Below are positions 45,366-52,831 of a stretch of 64,000 bases of DNA, in pieces. Numbering within the stretch: position 1 is the first letter of the stretch; every line of letters begins with the position of its first letter. Where the stretch lies: positions 453,085 through 517,084 of the forward strand of contig JAEINU010000002.1 in NCBI GenBank assembly GCA_016342685.1, given 5' to 3'. The notes under the pieces are model-generated. The model made no database searches, was not told the origin of the DNA, and was given only the letters and a program-made list of their open reading frames with translations. Position numbers and translations under genes: made by a program. Source of the stretch: Bacteroidales bacterium (GTDB taxonomy: Bacteria > Bacteroidota > Bacteroidia > Bacteroidales > UBA12077).

Positions 45366-45911
45366 TTATAGAAAATATATGTCGTTCAAGTTTTCCGTGA
45401 TCATTTCTTTCAAAAATCCACGAATTTTAGGGTCACTAATTTTAATATCACCAAGAATTTCTTTCACTTCCTGGGTATTAAATTCGTATTTTTTATCATT
45501 AAAAGAATGAATGTATTTGAAATCAATTTCAGGATTAGCAGCAACCAACAAAACGATTGTTCCTGCAATATCTCCTAAAGGAGGTCGATCTATATGATCA
45601 TGTTTAAAAGCAGCTTGCACTAATGTTCCCACTCCTAATTCGGAATTTACTTTTAAATATCCGTTAGACTGCTCAGCACTGTGCTTTAATAACGGAATCC
45701 CCATTCCAACCTTTCTGGTGGTACGGGTTGTTGTATATGGATCTTCGACTTGTTTTAACATTTCGTGATCCATTCCTTTTCCATTATCCTGAATCTTTAT
45801 TTCTAAGATGTTTTTCAGAAGATTTTCATTTATGATTATTTCTATTAATGAAGCTTCTCCACTAATTGAGTTCTGAACAATATCTAATATGTGCATCGAA
45901 ATATTATTCAT
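45366..45911 (-). CDS. HATPase-domain protein without a phospho-acceptor His
   Basis: A 181-residue GHKL ATPase: N-box DIVQNSISGEAS (about 10), G1 IQDNGKGM (about 40), G2 GMGIPLLKHSA (about 69). There is no HisKA domain, so it cannot autophosphorylate on His in the usual way. It closes a six-gene set encoded just before HydABC and overlaps the PHP gene by 8 bases. A Ser-kinase or conformational-switch role is inferred from the neighbours. Confidence 0.85.
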   Translation of the reverse strand: MNNISMHILDIVQNSISGEASLIEIIINENLLKNILEIKIQDNGKGMDHEMLKQVEDPYTTTRTTRKVGMGIPLLKHSAEQSNGYLKVNSELGVGTLVQAAFKHDHIDRPPLGDIAGTIVLLVAANPEIDFKYIHSFNDKKYEFNTQEVKEILGDIKISDPKIRGFLKEMITENLNDIYFL

Positions 45912-46647
45912 TTACAATAACCTTTCTTCCGTTTTCGCCTTTAAGGGCTTTTCTAATCTCACTAAATGATTTATTTTCCATTTGAAAATAGGTATCAGTA
46001 TCGCCTATATTTTCTAAAAAGTGTGCATCGGAGCTTTGTATAAAACAATAATCTGCCAGATAATTATTTTGCTTTACAAATTCATCTTTCTTCACAAATT
46101 TTGAAATTTCCAGAGCATCAATTTTTAGATCGCTGGGAACAAAACCTAACTGACTTAATAAGGAATATCGAGCTTTATCGATATGTGCCGGTATAAACAA
46201 GCCATTCAGTTCATGAACCTTATGTTCGATTTGATTAATATCAACATCAAGAGCCGAGATCAATAGCCAGTCTATTTGCTCTAGAATATTTTCATCTTTA
46301 TCAACTACTACCTGATAACCAAATTTATTTACATCGTTCTCTATTTCGGGGAGATGTTCTTCTAAATAGTTTTGAAAATCAAATAATTCATCATCGTTTT
46401 CAAAGAACGCTAAACAATGTACTTCTTCTTTTGTAGTTACTTCTGCTCCTTTTAAAATCAGAAGATCATTGTCTTTTGCTATATCGTTTAAGGCTTTACA
46501 GTTTTTTGTACTGTTGTGATCTGTAATTCCTAAAATATCAATTTTTTTCTCTTTTGCCCTTTTAACAATACTTGCCGGGCTCATTTCTAAATCGCCACAA
46601 GGAGACAACACAGTGTGTGTATGTAAATCGACCTTGTATGTATTCAT
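45904..46647 (-). CDS. PHP-domain metal-dependent phosphoesterase
   Basis: A 247-residue PHP protein with a complete metal site: DLHTHT (residues 6-11), ITDHNS (about 41), GAEVTT (about 67), EVHCLAF (about 75), PAHID (about 152) and SSDAHF (about 205). PHP enzymes hydrolyse phosphoesters; the substrate is unknown. It often accompanies DRTGG and HATPase genes beside [FeFe] hydrogenases. The gene lies 1 base after the DRTGG gene. Confidence 0.88.
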   Translation of the reverse strand: MNTYKVDLHTHTVLSPCGDLEMSPASIVKRAKEKKIDILGITDHNSTKNCKALNDIAKDNDLLILKGAEVTTKEEVHCLAFFENDDELFDFQNYLEEHLPEIENDVNKFGYQVVVDKDENILEQIDWLLISALDVDINQIEHKVHELNGLFIPAHIDKARYSLLSQLGFVPSDLKIDALEISKFVKKDEFVKQNNYLADYCFIQSSDAHFLENIGDTDTYFQMENKSFSEIRKALKGENGRKVIVNE

Positions 46648-46648
46648 T

Positions 46649-46981
46649 TTACTTTAATAATTCGTATAATTTCCCCGCAATTTCATATGTGCGCTCCTTT
46701 GTTCTAAGAACGGGAACACCTTCTTCTTCGCTTTGCTTTGCCATATCGTCGTCTGGTTTAAAACCATTAACCAATATAACAGCAGCTAGATCTTTGAGAG
46801 ATGCTATGGCCATTACATTTTTATGTGTTTGTAATGTAACCCAAACCTGTCCTTCTTTTGAATTACCCATAACATCACTCAATAAATCTGAAACATAACC
46901 TCCAGTGATTTCTCTGTCTAAACCAGATTTACCACTAACTAACTCTAACCCTAATTTATCTAATATATCTAATACCTTCAT
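46649..46981 (-). CDS. DRTGG-domain protein (copy 1)
   Basis: A 110-residue single DRTGG domain, as found in the linker of phosphate acetyltransferases and in HPr-kinase-related proteins (LDREITGGYVSDLLSDVMGN; VWVTLQTHKNVMAIA). It probably binds a nucleotide or a regulatory ligand. It lies 12 bases after the group-D-like [FeFe] gene. A second copy is the first gene of this operon. Confidence 0.87.
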   Translation of the reverse strand: MKVLDILDKLGLELVSGKSGLDREITGGYVSDLLSDVMGNSKEGQVWVTLQTHKNVMAIASLKDLAAVILVNGFKPDDDMAKQSEEEGVPVLRTKERTYEIAGKLYELLK

Positions 46982-46993
46982 AACTAAATCCTT

Positions 46994-48346
46994 TTAGCAT
47001 TTACGGTTTAATTTTTCGTCACCCCAAATATTTTTCATTATCTCGTGAGATTGTTCCCAATCGATAATTCCTTTTTTCTCAAATATTTTTTGAATAAAAA
47101 TGCAATGATTAATTGCTGCTCTTTCCTGAACAATATCTTCGGCTAAAGCCTGACAATTAGGTGCTCCACATGCTCCACAATCGACATCAGGTAAACATTT
47201 CATTATTTCTTTTACTCGGCGCATTTTTTTCATGGCTTCTACCATACTCTTATCCAATTTCATCATGGATCGAGGTTTTATCTTACCTATGGAAACACTT
47301 TCTGTTAAGTATTCTTTATAATTGGTAATATCCTTTTGACCAACATTTGCTCCTGTTTCTTTAAAATATTTTGCTCGTTTCTTAAGACGCTCAACTGTTA
47401 AGAATCTATTTTGTGTATTTAAAACTCCACCTGCACAACTCTCATCGCAAGCACGAAGCTCAAGAAAATCTACATCCTTGATCTCTTCATTCTCTACGCG
47501 TTCCAAGAAATCCATTACATTATGCACACCATCAATTGCAAGGCACCTACCCTGCATATTGTCTGCTTCGCCATTTGTAAGACTCCAAACAGTTCCTTCG
47601 GGAGTTAATTTTTCTTTATTAGTATCAATAACTTTTGAATAATCGCCACGCTTAATTCCAGTATAAACTTTATTGAAAATAAAATCCATATTAATAACTC
47701 CTGTTATTGGAGATTTTTCTTCTCCTACCGGACTTTTAACAGCTGCAATTTTTGAAGCGCAAGGTGTAACATAAAAAATACCTATATCGGATTCATCAAT
47801 TCCTTGCGATACGAGTTTTTGCTTGTAGTATAATGCTGCTATATCTAATGGTGGATGAAGAGGGATTATATTATCGACCAACGCGGGAAACTTAACCTGA
47901 ATTAGTCTAATTACTGCCGGACAAAACGATGAAATCAAAGGTTTATTTTCCGTATTGCGTTCAGCATAATCTTTCATTGCATCTTGCAATACATCTACAC
48001 CATGCTCTGCTTCGTAAACATCTGTAAATCCTAAATCTTTTAAAACACTATAAATTTCAGAGGTTTTTACATCGTCGGGAAACTGACCAATTAATACTGC
48101 TGGTAATAATGCTACTCGGTATTTATATTGAAATATTTTATTAAAATCGTCTTGCTCAATTATAATAGCATTTACAGGACAAACACGAAAACACTCACCA
48201 CAATCAATACAACGATTTTCAAAAAGCTCTGCTTTTCCATTTTTTACACGAATTGCTTCGGTAGGACAAATATTCATACAATGACTACAGCCAATGCATT
48301 GATCTTTTTGAATTTTTAATGCGTGATGAAATACTTTTTGCTCCAT
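46994..48346 (-). CDS. [FeFe]-hydrogenase-like sensor protein (group D type)
   Basis: A 450-residue protein with two [4Fe-4S] motifs (CIGCSHCMNICP, CIDCGECFRVCP), a [FeFe] large-subunit domain (about 75-340) and a C-terminal PF04060 FeS motif (CGACGAPNCQAL, about 395). H-cluster Cys are retained in SSFCPAV, TPCASKI and ACDESCAGG, with the C-x3-C spacing kept, but the proton-shuttle Cys is Phe. No kinase is fused; its partners are the anti-sigma-type ATPase and DRTGG genes on either side. Catalysis is unlikely; H2 or redox sensing is inferred. Confidence 0.88.
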   Translation of the reverse strand: MEQKVFHHALKIQKDQCIGCSHCMNICPTEAIRVKNGKAELFENRCIDCGECFRVCPVNAIIIEQDDFNKIFQYKYRVALLPAVLIGQFPDDVKTSEIYSVLKDLGFTDVYEAEHGVDVLQDAMKDYAERNTENKPLISSFCPAVIRLIQVKFPALVDNIIPLHPPLDIAALYYKQKLVSQGIDESDIGIFYVTPCASKIAAVKSPVGEEKSPITGVINMDFIFNKVYTGIKRGDYSKVIDTNKEKLTPEGTVWSLTNGEADNMQGRCLAIDGVHNVMDFLERVENEEIKDVDFLELRACDESCAGGVLNTQNRFLTVERLKKRAKYFKETGANVGQKDITNYKEYLTESVSIGKIKPRSMMKLDKSMVEAMKKMRRVKEIMKCLPDVDCGACGAPNCQALAEDIVQERAAINHCIFIQKIFEKKGIIDWEQSHEIMKNIWGDEKLNRKC

Positions 48347-48348
48347 CG

Positions 48349-48768
48349 TTATTCGGTTATCAAGTTTGCTATTATTGTTAAACTTGTACCAACACCAACT
48401 TCACTTTTAATATAAAATTCGTCGGTATTGTTTTTTATATTTGCTAAGCCCATTCCTGCACCAAAACCCATTTCACGAACTTGTTCCGAAGCTGTAGAAT
48501 ACCCTTCTTGCATTGCAAGCTGAATATCAGGTATTCCAGGACCTTTATCATTTACTTTTATTTCTATTTTATCGGTATTAATATCGATTATCACTTTTCC
48601 TGAGTATGCATGAGCTACCACATTTACTTCCGCTTCATACAAAGCAACCACTACACGTTTAACGATTTTATGATCGCCAACCAGTTGCTTCATAATTTTC
48701 TTCAATTGGCTAGATGCATATCCTACCTTTGAAAAATCACCAGCTTCTATGTCAAACTCGAAATGCAT
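48349..48768 (-). CDS. Anti-sigma-factor-type serine kinase/ATPase (RsbW-like)
   Basis: A 139-residue GHKL ATPase: N-box VALYEAEVNVVAHAY (about 42), G1 VNDKGPGIPD (about 73), and G2 GFGAGMGLANIK (about 100). It resembles RsbW/SpoIIAB, which hold a sigma factor until a dephosphorylated antagonist binds. It is the second gene of the regulatory operon. A SpoIIE phosphatase linked to another [FeFe] sensor is encoded 14 kb away, so a partner switch is possible. Confidence 0.87.
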   Translation of the reverse strand: MHFEFDIEAGDFSKVGYASSQLKKIMKQLVGDHKIVKRVVVALYEAEVNVVAHAYSGKVIIDINTDKIEIKVNDKGPGIPDIQLAMQEGYSTASEQVREMGFGAGMGLANIKNNTDEFYIKSEVGVGTSLTIIANLITE

Positions 48769-48772
48769 ATTT

Positions 48773-49117
48773 TTAATATACAGGGTTTATACCTGCAGCA
48801 TACAATAAACCTGCAGCTTTAAAAACTGAACTTGAACATTCAATTAAAGCAATATTACTCTCTTTAGCAAGTTCTATCATTTCTTTACTGATTTTCTTTT
48901 TACGAGCAAATACAATACATGAAATATCTGACATTTCTGCAGTGCGTATTGCTTGCAAATTTGCAAGACCTGTAATCAACAATACATTTTCCGAGTCTAA
49001 AGTCAAAACATCGCTCATAAGATCAGAAGCAAAACCCATTTGCACTTCTACTTCGTTCATGGACTCACAACAAATCAATTCACCGCTTATTATTTCTACT
49101 ACTTCTTTAACTTTCAT
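48773..49117 (-). CDS. DRTGG-domain protein (copy 2)
   Basis: A 114-residue DRTGG paralogue of the gene at 46.6-47.0 kb (VEVQMGFASDLMSDVLTL; VLLITGLANLQAIRTAEM). It is the first gene of the leftward regulatory operon and lies 63 bases after a -7 element and about 100 bases from a Rex-like palindrome. Ligand unknown. Confidence 0.87.
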   Translation of the reverse strand: MKVKEVVEIISGELICCESMNEVEVQMGFASDLMSDVLTLDSENVLLITGLANLQAIRTAEMSDISCIVFARKKKISKEMIELAKESNIALIECSSSVFKAAGLLYAAGINPVY

Positions 49118-49179
49118 TTTAACAGCTAGTTAAATGCCTTTAAAATTATACAACAAATACATCAATAATTATTCTTTTG

Positions 49180-49187
49180 CAAATATA
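49180..49187 (-). promoter_or_regulatory. -7 promoter element of the DRTGG-[FeFe] regulatory operon
   Basis: Minus-strand TATATTTG is an exact TAnnTTTG match, identical to the hydC -7 element. The Rex-like palindrome begins 27 bases upstream of it on the transcript sense. Confidence 0.55.
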
Positions 49188-49213
49188 AAAACCTTTTTGT
49201 TATTATTTTCACA

Positions 49214-49231
49214 CTGTTATTTACCTAACAA
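49214..49231. promoter_or_regulatory. Rex operator-like palindrome upstream of the regulatory operon
   Basis: Read on the minus strand it is TTGTTAGGTAAATAACAG, sharing the TTGTTA-N6-TAACAG core exactly with the site at 31277-31294 and matching the Rex consensus at 11 of 14 positions. It lies upstream of the promoter that drives the DRTGG-to-HATPase genes and maybe HydABC. Confidence 0.55.
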
Positions 49232-49329
49232 GGAATACTCATAATCTACATTTCTATCACCAACTTTAAATACTAATTAAGAGACCATTAACCACCTTCT
49301 AATGTCAATATGTTTTACAACTCATTTTG

Positions 49330-49980
49330 TTATTTAGAAATAATCTCATTAAAAATCCAATCATACCATTGTTCCATATTAATATTCGCTGTGCAGGACA
49401 CTTCAAAAAATGGCACCTTTCCATTAACGTTATTTAAATCTTTAAGAAAACTTGATCTATTAAAATTTGTATATTCTAATAAATCAATTTTATTCAGAAG
49501 AATCACTTTTGCTTCTCGAAATAACATTGGATATTTAATCGGTTTATCGTCACCTTCAGTAGTACTTACTAATGCTAATTTAAAAGACTCACCCAAATCA
49601 AAATGTGAGGGACAAACAAGATTACCTACATTCTCAATAAAAATAACATCTAAATTTTCTAGATTAAATTTTGGCAAAACCTTTGAAATACTATGAGAAT
49701 CTAAATGACACCCACCCTCAGTATTTATTACAACAATTGGAACCTTATGTTTTTTTAGTCGCTGCGCATCTCGATCAGTAGCAATATCTCCTTCAATAAT
49801 TGCTATTTTGAATGTATTCTTAAGTTTCTCTAAAGTACAATCTAGTAATGTAGTTTTACCTGCTCCTGGTGAGCTAATTAGATTTACCAATAATACATTA
49901 TTCTCTTTCATTAGACTTCGAACCTCGTTGGCTTTATTCTTATTACGATCGAGAACATTTTTCATTATTTTAATTTCCAT
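49330..49980 (-). CDS. hypB: [NiFe] hydrogenase maturation GTPase HypB
   Basis: HypB inserts nickel with HypA. This 216-residue form has the P-loop ISSPGAGKTTLL (about residue 37), the metal-binding Cys/His in NLVCPSHFDLGE (about 117) and NKID (about 162), but no His-rich N-terminal nickel store. It is the last gene of the hyp set. The only [NiFe] hydrogenase in view is the group 4 enzyme at 55.9-64 kb. Confidence 0.95.
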   Translation of the reverse strand: MEIKIMKNVLDRNKNKANEVRSLMKENNVLLVNLISSPGAGKTTLLDCTLEKLKNTFKIAIIEGDIATDRDAQRLKKHKVPIVVINTEGGCHLDSHSISKVLPKFNLENLDVIFIENVGNLVCPSHFDLGESFKLALVSTTEGDDKPIKYPMLFREAKVILLNKIDLLEYTNFNRSSFLKDLNNVNGKVPFFEVSCTANINMEQWYDWIFNEIISK

Positions 49981-50008
49981 AACATTACAGGTTTAAGGTT
50001 AATTCTTT

Positions 50009-50353
50009 TTATTTCTCACCTTCTATGCTTTCTATTATTGTTTCACGCCCTTGAATTAGTTCTAAATCATTCGATCCACAAAACGAACAAACAAATAATA
50101 AATCTTCAATTTCAGTTTCTGCTTTACATTTTTTACACGCGAATTTTATTGGCAAGATTTCCAATTTTAGCCTTGCATTTTTTGCAATTGTCCCCTTTAC
50201 ACCACTTTCAAAAACAAATCGAAAAATATCAGGCACAATTTGAATCATCTTTCCAAATTGAATATTCACCTTAGTAATTTTTTTCAGATTTTCTGACTCA
50301 GCCACCTTAAGAACTATTATGATTAATTCCTCAGCAATTTTTAATTCATGCAT
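50009..50353 (-). CDS. hypA: Hydrogenase nickel metallochaperone HypA
   Basis: A 114-residue HypA: it starts MHEL (His2 and Glu3 bind nickel) and has a zinc site of two CxxC pairs (CKKC, CSFC; about 73-98). It hands nickel to HypB and the large subunit. It lies 28 bases before hypB. Confidence 0.95.
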   Translation of the reverse strand: MHELKIAEELIIIVLKVAESENLKKITKVNIQFGKMIQIVPDIFRFVFESGVKGTIAKNARLKLEILPIKFACKKCKAETEIEDLLFVCSFCGSNDLELIQGRETIIESIEGEK

Positions 50354-50408
50354 ACAATAGTTACTAGTTAAAAGTTCTCAGTTAAAAGTTGTATCCATTT
50401 AATTTATT

Positions 50409-51419
50409 CTAACATATTCGCGGTAATTGCTCGCCTTGTAGCATATTAATTATTCGCTTTCCGCCAATCTCGGTTTTACCTATTACCATTCCGGGATGAT
50501 CAGAAACCACTTCGCCAATAATTCTACTTTCTATTCCTAAAAGGTTTTTATTAAGAATCTCAATTACTCCTTCAGCATCATCGGGATGAACTACCATCAA
50601 TACTTTCCCTTCATTTGCCAAGTACAAAGGATCAAATCCTAAAACTTCACATAATCCTCTAACGGATTCTTTAACAGGAATCTCTTTTTCTTCTAGCTCG
50701 AGCCCTAAATTCACAATTCCAACAAGTTCGTTTAAAACAGTAGCAAGTCCACCGCGGGTAACATCGCGCATAAACTTCACTCGCTTACCAGCCTTTAATA
50801 CACTTTGTATTAGTTCATTTAAGCAAGCACAATCAGATTGAATATCAGTTTTAAAATCCAATTCATTTCTGGCTCCTAAAACTGCAATTGAATGATCCCC
50901 AATAGTTCCATTAACTAATAACTTATCTCCCACACTCACTTTCTCACCTGAACCTATGTAAGTATAATCATTTTCGAAAATTCCTATTCCTGTAGTATTA
51001 ATAAATATCTTATCACATTTCCCATTATTCACCACTTTTGTATCGCCAGCAACAATTTTGATATTAGCCAACTTAGCTTGAACAGAAATTGATTCCACAA
51101 TCCTTTTCAGATCTTTTATCGGTAATCCTTCTTCCAAAATGAAAGAAACTGTCAGATATTTAGGAACTGCTCCTGAAACAGCTAAATCATTCACAGTTCC
51201 ACAAACTGCTAACTTTCCAATATCTCCTCCGGGGAAAAATATCGGATCGATAACAAACGAATCTGTAGTACATGCAATTTTATTTGAATCAATCTTTAAA
51301 ATTGCAGAATCAGATAAAATCGATCTTGGATCACCAAATGATTTGATAAATATATTTTTTATCAAATCCTGCGATGCCTTACCGCCACCTCCATGATTCA
51401 GTGTTATCAGTTCATTCAT
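50409..51419 (-). CDS. hypE: Carbamoyl dehydratase HypE
   Basis: HypE turns the HypF-derived carbamoyl group on its C-terminal Cys into a cyanide ligand. The AIR-synthase fold starts with LNHGGGGKASQDL, and the protein ends PRIC, the thiol acceptor. The start at 51419 (MNELITLNHGGGG) is preferred; an in-frame upstream ATG would overlap hypD far more. The overlap with hypD is 8 bases. Confidence 0.95.
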   Translation of the reverse strand: MNELITLNHGGGGKASQDLIKNIFIKSFGDPRSILSDSAILKIDSNKIACTTDSFVIDPIFFPGGDIGKLAVCGTVNDLAVSGAVPKYLTVSFILEEGLPIKDLKRIVESISVQAKLANIKIVAGDTKVVNNGKCDKIFINTTGIGIFENDYTYIGSGEKVSVGDKLLVNGTIGDHSIAVLGARNELDFKTDIQSDCACLNELIQSVLKAGKRVKFMRDVTRGGLATVLNELVGIVNLGLELEEKEIPVKESVRGLCEVLGFDPLYLANEGKVLMVVHPDDAEGVIEILNKNLLGIESRIIGEVVSDHPGMVIGKTEIGGKRIINMLQGEQLPRIC

Positions 51420-52497
51420 AACTACCATATTTATAATACGCTGCACAAGCACCTTCACTTGAGACCATACATGCTCCGATCGGATTTGAAGGTGAACAGA
51501 CCTTATTAAACAGCTTACAATCTTTCGGCGTTTTTAAGCCTCGCAAAATATCGCCACAAATACATGCTGAATTTTCATTTTCAACATCCACCTTAATATC
51601 AAATATTAGTTCTGCATCATAATTTTTATATTTATTTTTAAGCCTTAATCCACTATTTGGAATCTCACCTATTCCGCGCCAGTAATCATTTCGAGTTTCA
51701 AAAATTTCATTCATTATAGCTTGAGCTTTTGTATTACCTTCCATTGTTACAGCTCTTGAATATTGAATTTGCACTTTAGGGCTTCTATCAACAACTTGAT
51801 TAACCAACATTTCAATCGATTGCATTAAATCCATAGGCTCGAATCCTGTTACTACACAAGCAATTCGGTACTTCTCTGGAATAAAATTATAAATCCGTGA
51901 TCCTGTAATTGCACTTACATGACCAGGGCAAATAAATCCATCAATTCTTACTTTATCGTTCAATAAAGCTTCCATAACAGGTGGCATTATTTTATGTGCA
52001 CTCAGTAAATAAAAATTTGAGATATTTTCTTCGAAAGCCTTTTGAATTGCAACAGCTGAAGCTGGAGCAGTTGTTTCAAAACCAATCCCAAGGAATACTA
52101 CTTTTTTATCTCGATTAGCTTGAGCAATTCTTAAAGCTTCCAAAGTTGAATACACAATTCTAATATCTGCACCTTTTGATTTTTCATTCTCCAAACTACT
52201 CTTAGATCCCGGAACGCGAATCAAATCACCGTAAGTTGTTATTATTACATTATCAATTCCCGAACACAAAATCGCTTTATCAATAAAACTAATACTAGAA
52301 ACACAAACAGGACAACCTGGGCCTGATATCAACTTTATTCCTTTAGCTAATAATGAAGGAATTCCAAATCGATGAATTGCCATAGTGTGACCTCCACACA
52401 CTTCCATAAGTGATATATCCAAATCTCTAAACCGACTTAGTCTTTTAGAGATTATTTCAACTATCTCTGCGTCTCTGTATTCATCTATAAATTTCAT
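51412..52497 (-). CDS. hypD: Fe(CN)2CO assembly protein HypD
   Basis: HypD scaffolds the Fe(CN)2CO unit with HypC. Signature motifs are CGGHTMAIHRFG (about 40), GPGCPVC (about 67) and CPGHVSAITG (about 190). The C-terminal [4Fe-4S] Cys cluster (CICGDILRG ... CKLFNKVC ... GACMVSSEGAC) is complete. It has the usual 361 residues. Confidence 0.96.
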   Translation of the reverse strand: MKFIDEYRDAEIVEIISKRLSRFRDLDISLMEVCGGHTMAIHRFGIPSLLAKGIKLISGPGCPVCVSSISFIDKAILCSGIDNVIITTYGDLIRVPGSKSSLENEKSKGADIRIVYSTLEALRIAQANRDKKVVFLGIGFETTAPASAVAIQKAFEENISNFYLLSAHKIMPPVMEALLNDKVRIDGFICPGHVSAITGSRIYNFIPEKYRIACVVTGFEPMDLMQSIEMLVNQVVDRSPKVQIQYSRAVTMEGNTKAQAIMNEIFETRNDYWRGIGEIPNSGLRLKNKYKNYDAELIFDIKVDVENENSACICGDILRGLKTPKDCKLFNKVCSPSNPIGACMVSSEGACAAYYKYGSYE

Positions 52498-52517
52498 TTT
52501 ATCAAATCTTAACTATA

Positions 52518-52602
52518 CACTTCGACAAGCTCAGTGTGACATACAGTTTTCGACAAGCTCATACTAACGACAAGAATCATGCTTCTAAAAGCTCAGCATG
52601 AC
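52518..52602. repeat. Dispersed intergenic palindrome in the hypC-hypD gap
   Basis: Two or three copies of cttcgacaagctcag-like sequence, partly degenerate (cttcgacaagctcagtgtgac, ttcgacaagctcat, gcttctaaaagctcagcatgac). They interrupt the otherwise tight hyp operon. It belongs to the same family as the copy at 7554-7614. Confidence 0.65.
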
Positions 52603-52614
52603 CAATACCTTTAT

Positions 52615-52830
52615 CTACTCATCATTCATTTCACGTAGCAATTGCAAAGTTATAAGAGCTTCTTTTTCATCAATAATTTGCAAAGCAAAACCCGCATGCA
52701 CTAAGACAAAATCCCCCACCTTTACATTATCAACCATTTGGATTCCAATATTTACAATTGTACCACCAACATCAGCTTCGGCTGCCTTATCTTCTATTTT
52801 TATAATCTTACCCGGAATACTTAAACACAT
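52615..52830 (-). CDS. hypC: Hydrogenase maturation chaperone HypC
   Basis: A 71-residue HypC/HupF that starts MCLSIPGKI, where Cys2 binds the Fe(CN)2CO unit. The start at 52830 is set by this conserved N-terminus; a longer in-frame start would bury Cys2. It lies 1 base after hypF. Confidence 0.95.
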   Translation of the reverse strand: MCLSIPGKIIKIEDKAAEADVGGTIVNIGIQMVDNVKVGDFVLVHAGFALQIIDEKEALITLQLLREMNDE

Positions 52831-52831
52831 A

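Noticed and set aside
49118-49134. TTTAAC-AGCTA-GTTAAA palindrome at the start of the first DRTGG gene
   Set aside because: The arms are perfect but short and AT-rich, and the spacing differs from the Rex sites nearby. Chance is plausible in this low-GC region.
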